Shown here: positions 6,722-15,197 of the stretch, piece after piece
Layout: each line of letters begins with the position of its first letter
Numbering within the stretch: position 1 is the first letter of the stretch
Translations under genes and position numbers: made by a program
Source: Bacteroidales bacterium
GTDB taxonomy: Bacteria; Bacteroidota; Bacteroidia; Bacteroidales; Bacteroidaceae
Assembly: GCA_022772475.1 (NCBI GenBank)
Contig: JALEZQ010000100.1
Span: forward strand, 1 to 33,050
DNA: 33,050 nt
Direction: 5' to 3'
Notes under the pieces: model-generated
Told to the model about the DNA's origin: nothing
Seen by the model: the letters and a program-made list of their open reading frames with translations, nothing else
Databases searched by the model: none

Positions 6722-7624
6722 ATGAACGCATTTGTTTTTCCGGGACAGGGTTCCCAGTTTGTAGGTATGGGCAAGGACCTGTACGAGAAGCACCCCATCG
6801 CTAAAGAGCACTTCGACCAAGCCAACCGCATCTTGGGCTTTGACATCACCGACATCATGTTTGCCGGTACGGACGAACAGCTCAAACAGACGAAGGTGAC
6901 CCAGCCCGCCGTCTTCCTGCACAGCGTCATCAGCGCCCTCTGCCTTGGCGACGACTTCAACCCCGCCATGTGCGCCGGCCACTCGCTGGGCGAACTGTCG
7001 GCACTGACGGCTGCCCGCTGTCTGAGTTTCGAGGATGGTCTGAAACTGGTGGCCGCCCGCGCCATCGCCATGCAAAAAGCATGCGAAGCCGTGCCCGGCA
7101 CCATGGCCGCCATCATCGCCCTGGCTGATGAGAAGGTGGAAGCCATCTGCAAGGAGGTCAGCGAGGAGATGGGCCAGGTGGTTATCCCGGCCAACTACAA
7201 CTGCCCCGGCCAGCTGGTCATCAGCGGTACGAAGGAGGCCATTGACGCCGCTTGCGTCCGCCTGAAGGAGGCCGGTGCCAAGCGCGCCCTCGTCCTGCCC
7301 GTCGGCGGTGCCTTCCACAGCCCCCTCATGCAGCCTGCCAAGGATGAACTGGAAGCCGCCATCGCCGCCACCACCTTCCAGGCCCCCATCTGCCCCGTAT
7401 ATCAGAACGTGGACGGAAAGGCCCACACCGAGCCCGAGGAAATCAAGGAGAACCTGATCAAGCAGCTCACGGCCAGCGTGCTTTGGACCACCGAAGTGAA
7501 CAACATGGTGGCTGCCGGCGCCACCCACTTCACCGAATGCGGACCGGGCAAGGCGCTCCAGGGCATGATTGCCAAGATCTGCAAGGGCAACGATGCCATC
7601 ACCATCAGCGGCGTTGCAGAGTAA
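6722..7624 (+). CDS. fabD: malonyl-CoA:ACP transacylase
   Basis: Transfers malonyl from CoA to the acyl carrier protein, supplying extender units for type II fatty-acid synthesis in the cytoplasm. 300 aa, typical. The Gln of FPGQGSQ (6-12) forms the oxyanion region. The nucleophile Ser88 lies in GHSLGE (86-91). Arg113 (AARAIAMQ) would bind the malonyl carboxylate. His199 in GGAFHSPLM is the catalytic partner. The C-terminus carries the family-typical FTECGPGKALQGMIAKI. Other fab genes are not adjacent. A 12-bp perfect inverted repeat follows the stop, so the gene is probably monocistronic. Confidence 0.96.
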   Translation: MNAFVFPGQGSQFVGMGKDLYEKHPIAKEHFDQANRILGFDITDIMFAGTDEQLKQTKVTQPAVFLHSVISALCLGDDFNPAMCAGHSLGELSALTAARCLSFEDGLKLVAARAIAMQKACEAVPGTMAAIIALADEKVEAICKEVSEEMGQVVIPANYNCPGQLVISGTKEAIDAACVRLKEAGAKRALVLPVGGAFHSPLMQPAKDELEAAIAATTFQAPICPVYQNVDGKAHTEPEEIKENLIKQLTASVLWTTEVNNMVAAGATHFTECGPGKALQGMIAKICKGNDAITISGVAE

Positions 7625-7655
7625 GCGGCACGCCACAAACCCAAACAAACTTCCT

Positions 7656-7700
7656 GCACGCGGGGCTCAAGGCACATTTCAGGCGCCAAGCCCCGCGTGC
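7656..7700 (+). terminator. long inverted repeat after fabD
   Basis: GCACGCGGGGCT (7656-7667) and AGCCCCGCGTGC (7689-7700) form a perfect 12-bp stem around a 21-nt loop, 31 nt after the fabD stop. There is no strong U-run. It is a probable fabD terminator. Confidence 0.6.
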
Positions 7701-7738
7701 CTTACCTACACCAACTGCGTATTGACGCCCCTACTCAC

Positions 7739-9412
7739 ATGACCGAACGCATACTTATTTACCAAGTGCTGCCCCGCCTGTATGGCAACAAGAATACCAC
7801 CAACAAGCCCGGCGGCACCATAGAGGAAAACGGATGCGGCAAGATGAAAGACTTTACCGCTGCCGCCTTGGACCGCATCCGACAGTTTGGCTTCACCCAC
7901 ATCTGGTACACAGGCCTCCTGGAACACGCCACACAGACGGACTACAGCGCCTACGGCATACGCCGTGACAACCCCGAAGTGGTGAAAGGCGCCGCCGGCT
8001 CGCCCTATGCCATCAAGGACTACTACGACATCGACCCCGACCTGGCCACGGAGCCCGACAAGCGTATGCGCGAGTTTGAAAACCTCGTGAAGCGCACCCA
8101 CCGCGCCGGTCTGAAAATGGTCATCGACTTCGTCCCCAACCACGTGGCGCGCCAGTATTTCTCGGACGCTCGACCCAAAGGCGTACGCGACCTGGGCGAA
8201 GACGACGACACGTCGAAAGGCTTCGACCCGGAGAACAACTTCTACTACATCTGCGGTCAGACCCTCCACTGCCCCGAGACGGGCATCCGCAGCGCCATGG
8301 GCCCCTACCGCGAATATCCCGCCAAAGCCACAGGCAACGACCGCTTCGATGCCTACCCGCAAATCAACGACTGGTACGAAACGGTGAAGCTCAACTACGG
8401 CATTGACTACATGAACGGCCGCTCGGCCCATTTCTCGCCTATCCCTTCCACCTGGCGCAAGATGACGGACATCCTGCTCTTCTGGGCCGCCAAGGGCGTC
8501 GATGCCTTCCGTTGCGACATGGCCGAGATGGTGCCCGTGGCCTTTTGGAACCACGCCATTGCGGCTGTGAAGAAAGCCTATCCGCACATCCAGTTCATCG
8601 CCGAGGTATATAACCCCGCCGAGTATGCCAACTATATCTACACGGGCCGCTTCGACTACCTCTACGACAAGGTGGGACTGTATGACACACTGCGCGCCGT
8701 CACGGCGGGCTACGCCCCGGCATCGGCCATCACCGGCTGCTGGCAGGCCGTAGAACCCTATCGCGAACACATGCTCAACTTCCTCGAGAACCACGACGAG
8801 CAGCGCATCGCCTCGCCCATGTTTGCCGGCGATGCGCGCAAAGCCATTCCCGCCCTCGTGGTCAGCGCATGTATGTTCACCAACCCCTTCATGGTGTATG
8901 CCGGACAGGAGCTCGGCGAACCGGGCATGGACAGCGAGGGATTCAGCGGAACAGACGGCCGCACGACCATCTTCGACTACTGGGGCGTGCGCACCCTGCA
9001 GCAACTGGCGGCAGGGGCTAAGAAACTGACCGACGAGCAGCAGGCTCTCTACGACACGTACCGGCGCATCGTCACGCTCTGCAACGAAAGCGAAGCCCTG
9101 CGGGAAGGACAGTTTCACGACCTTATGTACGCCAACCAGAGCAGCGCATACGCCTTTGACGCCCAAACGCAATACGCCTTTATGCGCGGCGGACAGAAGG
9201 AGAAACTGCTCATCGTGGCCAACTTCTCCAACCGAGCAGCAAGCATGGGCGTCTGCATTCCGCAACACGCATTCGACCACCTCAAACTGCGTCCGGGGCT
9301 GCGCAGTGCTGTAGATCTCATGAGCGGAAACAGCGTCACCATCGATATCAAGGCCGAAGCACCGACCTACGTCACGGTGCCCGCCTACAGCGCCGTCATC
9401 CTGAAGTTTTAG
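7739..9412 (+). CDS. GH13 alpha-amylase family protein, cytoplasmic
   Basis: A glycoside hydrolase family 13 enzyme acting on alpha-glucans or maltodextrins. It is 557 aa from MTERILIYQVLPRLYG. The frame opens 14 codons earlier, but that stretch overlaps the fabD terminator stem and lacks homology. The conserved regions appear in order: DFVPNH (130-135), GVDAFRCDMAEM with nucleophile Asp260, FIAEVYNPAEY with acid/base Glu289, and NFLENHDEQR with Asp353. An all-beta C-terminal domain follows. There is no signal peptide or lipobox, so it probably acts inside the cell on stored glycogen or imported maltodextrins. It is not in a sus-type locus. Exact specificity (amylase, maltodextrin hydrolase or transglycosylase) cannot be told from motifs alone. 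Confidence 0.9.
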   Translation: MTERILIYQVLPRLYGNKNTTNKPGGTIEENGCGKMKDFTAAALDRIRQFGFTHIWYTGLLEHATQTDYSAYGIRRDNPEVVKGAAGSPYAIKDYYDIDPDLATEPDKRMREFENLVKRTHRAGLKMVIDFVPNHVARQYFSDARPKGVRDLGEDDDTSKGFDPENNFYYICGQTLHCPETGIRSAMGPYREYPAKATGNDRFDAYPQINDWYETVKLNYGIDYMNGRSAHFSPIPSTWRKMTDILLFWAAKGVDAFRCDMAEMVPVAFWNHAIAAVKKAYPHIQFIAEVYNPAEYANYIYTGRFDYLYDKVGLYDTLRAVTAGYAPASAITGCWQAVEPYREHMLNFLENHDEQRIASPMFAGDARKAIPALVVSACMFTNPFMVYAGQELGEPGMDSEGFSGTDGRTTIFDYWGVRTLQQLAAGAKKLTDEQQALYDTYRRIVTLCNESEALREGQFHDLMYANQSSAYAFDAQTQYAFMRGGQKEKLLIVANFSNRAASMGVCIPQHAFDHLKLRPGLRSAVDLMSGNSVTIDIKAEAPTYVTVPAYSAVILKF

Positions 9413-9498
9413 CAGAGCCTGCCGCAAGTTCTCATCCCCAAAACACGAAAAATGAGCGATTTGGAGTGAGCAGAACAAGCCACATGTAAAAGAAATCG

Positions 9499-9506
9499 TA
9501 TCTTTG
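9499..9506 (+). promoter_or_regulatory. candidate -7 element for ftsY
   Basis: TATCTTTG fits TAnnTTTG and lies 41 bp before the ftsY start. The nearest upstream TTG (9461-9463) is too far for a standard spacer, so the -33 part is weak or absent. Confidence 0.5.
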
Positions 9507-9546
9507 CTGCCATCGGTGGAACACCATAACGACACACTACAAGCGT

Positions 9547-10509
9547 ATGAGTTTTTTTAATCTGTTTTCAAAGAAAGAAAAGAAGGAGGCCCTCGACGCC
9601 GGACTGGAAAAGACCAAGACAGGGTTTTGGAACAAAGTGGCCCGCGCCGTAGCCGGCAAAAGCAAGGTGGACGAAGAAGTGCTCGACAATCTCGAAGACG
9701 TCCTCATCACCTCAGACGTCGGCGTGGGCACCACCCTGGAAATCATCAAGCGCCTGGAGGAACGTGTGGCACGCGACAAGTACGTAAGCATCGCCGAACT
9801 GCGCAGCATCCTCAAGGACGAGGTCATCAGCCTCATGACGAACGTCAAGACAGAGGCTGAGTGGCAAGAGGCACAGCCGGCCGACGGCAGTCCCCGAGTC
9901 ATCATGGTGGTGGGCGTCAACGGCGTGGGCAAGACCACGACCATCGGCAAACTGGCTCACCTCATGAAGGCGCAGGGACAGAAGGTGGTGCTCGGCGCCG
10001 CCGATACCTTCCGCGCTGCCGCCATCGAGCAGTTGGACATCTGGGGCGAGCGCATCGGCTGCCCCGTCATCAAGCAGAAAATGGGTGCCGACCCTGCCGG
10101 CGTGGCCTTCGATGCTGTACAGTCGGCCAAGGCTTCGGGCGCCGACGTGGTCATCATCGATACCGCCGGCCGCCTGCACAATAAGGTGGGCCTCATGAAC
10201 GAGCTGGCCAAGATGAAGCGCGTCGTGGGCAAGGTGGTAGAGGGTGCTCCCCACGAGGTACTGCTGGTCCTTGACGGTTCAACAGGACAAAATGCCTTTG
10301 AGCAGGCGCGCCAATTTGCCGAAGCCACGGAAATCACCGCACTGGCCGTAACCAAACTGGACGGCACAGCCAAAGGTGGCGTAGTCATCGGCATCTCGCA
10401 CGAACTGAAAGTGCCGGTCAAGTACATCGGCATCGGCGAGAAGGTGACGGACCTGCAACTCTTTGACAGCACCGCATTTGTCAGCGCCATCTTCGACGAA
10501 AAAATCTAA
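9547..10509 (+). CDS. ftsY: signal recognition particle receptor FtsY
   Basis: The SRP-receptor GTPase that docks ribosome-Ffh complexes at the inner membrane for co-translational targeting. 320 aa, of the short type that lacks a long acidic A domain. The N-terminus MSFFNLFSKKEKKEAL is a membrane-associating amphipathic segment. The NG domain follows: a helical bundle at 40-100, G1 GVNGVGKTTT (123-132), the insertion-box region GAADTFRAAAIEQL (150-163), G3 DTAGR (205-209), G4 TKLDGTAKGG (269-278) and the closing GIGEKVTDLQLFD. It is followed 52 nt later by rimO, a pairing that from memory recurs in Bacteroidetes, so co-transcription is likely. Confidence 0.97.
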   Translation: MSFFNLFSKKEKKEALDAGLEKTKTGFWNKVARAVAGKSKVDEEVLDNLEDVLITSDVGVGTTLEIIKRLEERVARDKYVSIAELRSILKDEVISLMTNVKTEAEWQEAQPADGSPRVIMVVGVNGVGKTTTIGKLAHLMKAQGQKVVLGAADTFRAAAIEQLDIWGERIGCPVIKQKMGADPAGVAFDAVQSAKASGADVVIIDTAGRLHNKVGLMNELAKMKRVVGKVVEGAPHEVLLVLDGSTGQNAFEQARQFAEATEITALAVTKLDGTAKGGVVIGISHELKVPVKYIGIGEKVTDLQLFDSTAFVSAIFDEKI

Positions 10510-10561
10510 GCTGTGCGACACGGCCATCTCTAACGCGGCAGTATGCCGCCCCCTCTCACAC

Positions 10562-11917
10562 ATGAACAAGACAAACACACCTTCCCACCACTGTCACCAA
10601 GTGAAAAGCCAGCGGTCCATCGACCTGATTACGATGGGCTGCTCAAAGAATTTGGTTGACTCTGAGCGGTTGCTCCGACGCTTTGCTGATGCCGGATGCC
10701 GCGTCTTCCACAACCCGGAAACCATCCACGGCGACATCGCTGTGGTTAACACCTGTGGTTTCATCGGCGATGCTAAAGAGGAGAGCATCAATATGATTCT
10801 GTCGCTGGCAGACGCCAAGGAGGACGGCGACCTGAAGGAAATCTACGTCATGGGCTGCCTGTCGGAACGCTACCGCAAGGAACTGGCCGAGGAGATTCCC
10901 CAAGTGGATCGCTTCTACGGCAAGTTCGACTGGGACGGCCTCATCGCTGACCTACGGTTGACGCCGGCAGCCTGTCCTACGGCCGACGACCGTCTGCTTA
11001 CCACGCCCGGCCACTATGCCTATATCAAAATTGCCGAGGGCTGCAACCGCCGCTGCGCCTACTGCGCCATACCGCTCATCACGGGCCCGCAGGTCAGCCG
11101 CCCCATGGAGGACATTTTGGCCGAGATGGAAGCGCTGGTGAGCAAGGGCGTAAGCGAGTTTCAGATTATCGCACAAGACCTTACGGGCTACGGCACAGAC
11201 CTGTACGGCGAACAGCGCATCGCCGAACTCATCGACCGCATGGCCGTCATTCCGGGCGTCAGATGGATTCGCCTCCACTATGCCTATCCCGAGCAGTTTC
11301 CCATGGCGCTGCTCGACGTGATGAATCGCCACGACAACGTCTGCAAATATCTCGACATCGCCCTCCAGCATATCAGCGACGACATCTTGCGCCGCATGCA
11401 CCGCGCCTCGACGAAGGCTTCCACGCTGGCCGTCATCAAGGCCATCCGTGAGCGCGTGCCCGGCATTTGCCTGCGCACCACGATGATGGTCGGCTTCCCC
11501 GGCGAGACGGAAAAGGAATATGACGAACTGCTCGACTTTGTCCGTACCGCGCGTTTTGAGCGCCTGGGCGGCTTTGCCTACAGTGAAGAGGAAGGCACGT
11601 ATGCGGCCAAACACTATGCCGACGACATCCCCGAAGAGGTCAAACAGAAGCGGCTGGACCGCCTGATGGACGTGCAGCAGGATATTATGGCCGCGTGTCA
11701 GGAACAACTGGTAGGCCGCACGCTGCCCGTCGTCATCGACAGGCGCGAAGGCGACTACTATGTGGGCCGCACAGCCTACGATTCGCCCGAAGTAGATCCG
11801 GAAACGCTCATCGAGGCGTCGGCGGGTGAGTTGGAAACAGGCAAGTTTTATATGGTCCACATCGACCGCTCCGACATCTACGAACTCTACGGCACGGTCG
11901 TTGGTCCTGCCGACTGA
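10562..11917 (+). CDS. rimO: ribosomal protein uS12 methylthiotransferase RimO
   Basis: A radical-SAM enzyme that adds a methylthio group to the conserved aspartate of ribosomal protein S12. It is 451 aa from the ATG at 10562. A longer reading from 10463 would overlap ftsY and adds no homology. The N-terminal UPF0004 domain starts at SIDLITMGCSKNLVDSE and supplies cysteines 27, 65 and 99 for one 4Fe-4S cluster. The radical-SAM motif is CNRRCAYC (161-168), with cysteines 161, 165 and 168. Downstream, RTTMMVGFPGETEKEYDELL is typical of methylthiotransferases. A TRAM-like domain forms the C-terminus (about 380-451). The MGCSKN and full-length match favour RimO over MiaB. Confidence 0.96.
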   Translation: MNKTNTPSHHCHQVKSQRSIDLITMGCSKNLVDSERLLRRFADAGCRVFHNPETIHGDIAVVNTCGFIGDAKEESINMILSLADAKEDGDLKEIYVMGCLSERYRKELAEEIPQVDRFYGKFDWDGLIADLRLTPAACPTADDRLLTTPGHYAYIKIAEGCNRRCAYCAIPLITGPQVSRPMEDILAEMEALVSKGVSEFQIIAQDLTGYGTDLYGEQRIAELIDRMAVIPGVRWIRLHYAYPEQFPMALLDVMNRHDNVCKYLDIALQHISDDILRRMHRASTKASTLAVIKAIRERVPGICLRTTMMVGFPGETEKEYDELLDFVRTARFERLGGFAYSEEEGTYAAKHYADDIPEEVKQKRLDRLMDVQQDIMAACQEQLVGRTLPVVIDRREGDYYVGRTAYDSPEVDPETLIEASAGELETGKFYMVHIDRSDIYELYGTVVGPAD

Positions 11918-11977
11918 CCCCTATGCGTCACACATTCTAAGGCTGTTCTCAGCACACCTCTCCTATACCACAACGCC

Positions 11978-12256
11978 ATGAACCACAAAGATTTCATTAG
12001 CCAACTGACCGAGCAGACCAACGTCAGCGCCAAGGAGGCCAACCGTCTGTCGCAGGTGCTGACCGACACAATGGCCAGCATTCTTGACGACGGCGATGCC
12101 ATTGCCATACAGGGTTTCGGCCTTTTTGAAGTGAAGAAGAAAATGGAACGCATCGTGGTCAATCCGTCCAGCAAGCAACGTATGCTGGTGCCACCAAAAC
12201 TGGTCGTTTCATTCAAGCCCTCGGCTACACTCAAGGAACGTACCACCAAGGCGTAA
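11978..12256 (+). CDS. HU/IHF-family DNA-binding protein
   Basis: A 92-aa histone-like protein that bends and compacts DNA as a dimer. It has the HU layout: N-terminal helices (KDFISQLTEQTNVSAKEANRL), then IAIQGFGLFEVKKK leading into the beta-arms (about 52-75) and the closing VVSFKPSATLKERT. The GFG(x)F core is intact. The arm tip reads NPSSKQRMLVPP, differing from the canonical RNPxTG, so DNA-bending behaviour may differ. It is immediately followed (47 nt) by a second HU-domain gene that is membrane-anchored, which suggests a shared origin and possibly a functional pair. Confidence 0.93.
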   Translation: MNHKDFISQLTEQTNVSAKEANRLSQVLTDTMASILDDGDAIAIQGFGLFEVKKKMERIVVNPSSKQRMLVPPKLVVSFKPSATLKERTTKA

Positions 12257-12303
12257 CCCCCGCGACACCTTTTTATTCATAGCCACACTCATCCCCCACT
12301 ACG

Positions 12304-13791
12304 ATGGACAAGAAAACCACTCTCGCCGATCTGGCTGCCATCTTCGCACAGAAGGCCCAACTGCCCACCGATGCTGCCGACACCTTCTGCCGCGGCTTCT
12401 TTGCCGTAATTCAGGAGGGTCTCAGCCGCGACAAGTTTGTCAAAATTCGCGGCTTCGGCACATTCAAGACCGTCACCGTGGGTGAGCGTGAAAGCATGAA
12501 TATTCACACGGGCGAACGCACCGTCATCGGCGAACACGAAAAGGTAAGTTTCACACCCGACGCATCGCTCAAAGCGCTTATTAACAGGCCCTTTGCCCAC
12601 TTCCAGACTGTAGTTATCGAAGAAGGGGTTTCTATTGACGAACTCAACAGCGTCGCTGACGACGAGTTTGCCGACGACGACACTTTGGACGACAACGAAC
12701 CGGACATGGCAGCAGATACGTCTGCCGAGGGCAACGACGCTAAGGAAGAAAAGGCTGTTGAACAAACCGAAGAGATCTCTTCGACACAGCATGAAAGCGT
12801 TCCTAACGACAATATGCCGAGCGCTGACAGCGCTGACAGCGCTGACAGCGTCCCTGCTCAGCCAACATCAACGGCCAACAACGAAGAAGAGGACATCCAG
12901 ACCACAAAGCGCATTCAGGACACAGAAACAAACGACGCCGACGTGTCTGCTACAGACAATGAGGACGAAGCACCGGACACGTCCGACACAGAAACACCCG
13001 CATCCGCAGGAACCATTCTCTTCGGTCAGGAGGACGAAAGTCCCCAAACTGAAACAGGGGACAATACATCATCGCCAACCTCGTTCCATTCCGTATCGGC
13101 AGGCAACGACGATGCAAATATCGATGACGACAATACCCGAACGTCGGCACAGGAAGCCATAGAAAACGGAGACGACACTGAGAACATCGGCGCGGACAAT
13201 GAAAGCCAAGCGCCAACAGAGAGCGATGCCGAAACTACGACCAGCAATGTCAGCGGCAGTCAGATGGCAGCCGGCGACGTACAGTATGTCATCGTACCTC
13301 CGCCCCATCGCGGCATCAATTGGTGGAAGACCATAGCGCTATGCCTGTTTCTTCTCCTGCTGATGACCCTTAGTTATTTTGCAGGATATTACAAGGTGTT
13401 CTGCCCGCCATGTGGCCCGGTCAACACACCGACACTCCACGATAACGCCCCGCTTTGTCCGGCCGACACCACACCTGCCGCCAAGGCTGTAGAAACGAAC
13501 GACAGCACAGCTGCACGGCAGGCCGACAGTCTGTCCGTTCCTGCCGACAAGGCGCAAGAGAGCAAGGAGCAGACGGAGCAGTCTGCGGCCAAAGCGGCCC
13601 CGTCGCAAGCCGACAGCATACGCTACCACGTGGTGCAGCCCGGCGAAACACTCTACGGCATTGCCCGCCGTTATTATGGCGACAAACGCGCAGCCCGACG
13701 CCTCATTGAGGCCAACCACATTCCCGACTCCGACTGCATCACAGTGGGACAGAAACTGCGCATACCGCCGATGGAAAAGAGGGCGAACTGA
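12304..13791 (+). CDS. HU domain - acidic linker - transmembrane helix - LysM fusion protein
   Basis: A 495-aa three-part protein. Residues 1-100 are an HU/IHF-type DNA-binding domain (FVKIRGFGTFKTVTV core, IHTGERTVIGEHEKVSF arm). Residues 110-325 form a long acidic, Ser/Thr/Asp/Glu-rich linker that is probably disordered. Residues 341-363 (WWKTIALCLFLLLLMTLSYF and on) form one transmembrane helix, followed by a Cys/Pro-rich and Ala-rich segment. Residues 440-490 are a LysM domain (YHVVQPGETLYGIARRYYGD ... ITVGQKLRIPP). The predicted topology puts HU in the cytoplasm and LysM in the periplasm, a direct nucleoid-to-peptidoglycan tether. HU-like domains fused to SPOR domains are known in Bacteroidetes, so the concept has precedent. 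The function here is inference. Confidence 0.88.
   Translation: MDKKTTLADLAAIFAQKAQLPTDAADTFCRGFFAVIQEGLSRDKFVKIRGFGTFKTVTVGERESMNIHTGERTVIGEHEKVSFTPDASLKALINRPFAHFQTVVIEEGVSIDELNSVADDEFADDDTLDDNEPDMAADTSAEGNDAKEEKAVEQTEEISSTQHESVPNDNMPSADSADSADSVPAQPTSTANNEEEDIQTTKRIQDTETNDADVSATDNEDEAPDTSDTETPASAGTILFGQEDESPQTETGDNTSSPTSFHSVSAGNDDANIDDDNTRTSAQEAIENGDDTENIGADNESQAPTESDAETTTSNVSGSQMAAGDVQYVIVPPPHRGINWWKTIALCLFLLLLMTLSYFAGYYKVFCPPCGPVNTPTLHDNAPLCPADTTPAAKAVETNDSTAARQADSLSVPADKAQESKEQTEQSAAKAAPSQADSIRYHVVQPGETLYGIARRYYGDKRAARRLIEANHIPDSDCITVGQKLRIPPMEKRAN
12823..12849 (+). repeat. three tandem 9-bp repeats in the acidic linker
   Basis: GCTGACAGC occurs three times head to tail (12823-12831, 12832-12840, 12841-12849), encoding an Ala-Asp-Ser repeat. 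It keeps the frame, so slippage would change linker length by three residues without disrupting the protein. Confidence 0.85.
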
Positions 13792-13920
13792 TCTGAAACA
13801 GCGCAGGCCGAGCATAGAGAACAGAATGTAAAGAGCGCGATGACACACCTTAAGCCGCTCCCTAAAAACACACATTAACAGAATAGCCGAGATTCTATGG
13901 ACGGAAAGTATACAATAGAC

Positions 13921-13951
13921 TTGCAAAATTGGTAAGGTTATTGTATTTTTG
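13921..13951 (+). promoter_or_regulatory. promoter for the unknown membrane protein gene
   Basis: TTG (13921-13923), a 20-bp spacer, then TATTTTTG (13944-13951): a consensus Bacteroidetes promoter. The predicted start of transcription near 13958 leaves about 45 nt before the ATG at 14003, but under 10 nt before the earlier ATG at 13967. This supports the later start. Confidence 0.75.
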
Positions 13952-14002
13952 CAGAGCATGTGATGCTTGCTTCGAGCAGGTCAAGCGCACGCACTCCTAA
14001 CC

Positions 14003-15181
14003 ATGTCCACACATACGACATCTACCATACCCGCCAAGGACCGCCGTACACGCAGCCTTATCCGTGTATTGTTCGGTATCTACCTGTTTTTCTTTCTCTA
14101 TGGGCCAGGCAGTGACACCATTGCACTGGCGCATTGGCATATTGCCCACGGGGCCACGAACTACAACCCGCTGGTTGGCGCCATATTGTTTACGGCGATG
14201 GCGCTGTGGCTGGCCAGATTCTTAGAACGGCACATTCATTATTCGTCCACCCACTGCGTACAAGCCTATATTTTGCCGACGGTGCTCTGTACGGCAGTAC
14301 CCGGCATGCTCATTCCTTCACAACGCACACTGGCGCTGGTTAGCGGTGCGGCAGCCATCCTGCTCTGGCTAGTTTGTCTGCGACCCGCGAACAACCAAAC
14401 GTCCCGTCACCACGAAGCCAACAAGGCCGCGTCAGACTGGTGCGTAGCGCCGTATATCCATCTTTTCCTGCTCTTCATTTTCACCGGCCTGACAGGCGTA
14501 CTTCCATCCTCTGTGGTCTATGAGCAGCGTATGACAGAAGCGCTCTACCATCAGGCAGACGCAGAACACACGCTGAGCATTGGTCAGGACGGACAAACAA
14601 GTACGCCGGCGCTGACGGCCCTACGTGCCTACGCCCTTTCGCAGACGACCGACGGCATGGGCGAACGCCTGTTTTCCTATCCCATCGGCGACGAAGGAGC
14701 TGCCCAACTGCTGCTGCAAGACACCTGCGGTCCACACCGAAGGGCTCTGGCGGACACCATTCTGAAAGATTTGGGTTTGAGAACAGGCATAGCACTCAAG
14801 AGCAACATCATCGAGATACTGCGCAAGGCCGCTGAGCGTCGTCCCCACGGCATGGCACGCGACTATTACCTGTGCGGCCTGCTTCTCAACCGTGATTTGG
14901 AGCGCTTTGCCCACGAACTGCCCCGCTATTACGTTGTATCCGACAGCACGCGCATCCCCACCCATTACGCCGAGGCACTGGTGCTGTACGACCGCACCTA
15001 CCCGCAACCCCAGCCCGTCTATCCCGAAGCCAGCACTACGGCCGACTACCGGGACTTCCGGGAAATGTTGACCCAAAACCGCCAATCGGCGCCGGGCCTT
15101 GTCTGGGAGAAATACCACAACAAGTACTGGTGGTTCTACTACCGCTCCACCCTTCACGAACAACCGAAAACGAAACCTTAA
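14003..15181 (+). CDS. polytopic membrane protein of unknown function
   Basis: 392 aa from the ATG at 14003; an ATG 12 codons earlier lies too close to the promoter. About five hydrophobic segments occupy the first half: near residues 20-38 (VLFGIYLFFFLYGPGSD), 60-76 (LVGAILFTAMALWLARF), 90-105, 112-130 (LVSGAAAILLWLVCL) and 152-172 (HLFLLFIFTGLTGVL). The second half is soluble and helical. It contains a MARDYYLCGLLLNRDLERF stretch suggestive of TPR-like helices and a PRYYVVSDSTRIPTHYAEAL segment, and it ends in an aromatic KYHNKYWWFYY cluster. I do not recognise a characterised family. It resembles Bacteroidales membrane proteins annotated only by DUF numbers. It ends 16 nt before the GH20 gene, so the two may be co-transcribed. 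Confidence 0.75.
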   Translation: MSTHTTSTIPAKDRRTRSLIRVLFGIYLFFFLYGPGSDTIALAHWHIAHGATNYNPLVGAILFTAMALWLARFLERHIHYSSTHCVQAYILPTVLCTAVPGMLIPSQRTLALVSGAAAILLWLVCLRPANNQTSRHHEANKAASDWCVAPYIHLFLLFIFTGLTGVLPSSVVYEQRMTEALYHQADAEHTLSIGQDGQTSTPALTALRAYALSQTTDGMGERLFSYPIGDEGAAQLLLQDTCGPHRRALADTILKDLGLRTGIALKSNIIEILRKAAERRPHGMARDYYLCGLLLNRDLERFAHELPRYYVVSDSTRIPTHYAEALVLYDRTYPQPQPVYPEASTTADYRDFREMLTQNRQSAPGLVWEKYHNKYWWFYYRSTLHEQPKTKP

Positions 15182-15197
15182 ATACCCTTGATTAATT

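Noticed and set aside
7706..9535. 609-codon open frame on the minus strand opposite the GH13 gene, and similar long antisense frames (such as 2657-3862 opposite recF and 10952-11860 opposite rimO)
   Set aside because: They lie exactly opposite genes with full family motifs, and their translations show no domain. High G+C codon bias creates such shadows.
10463..10561. 33-codon N-terminal extension of rimO overlapping ftsY
   Set aside because: The radical-SAM methylthiotransferase homology begins well after the ATG at 10562, and the extension is an out-of-frame reading of the ftsY end.
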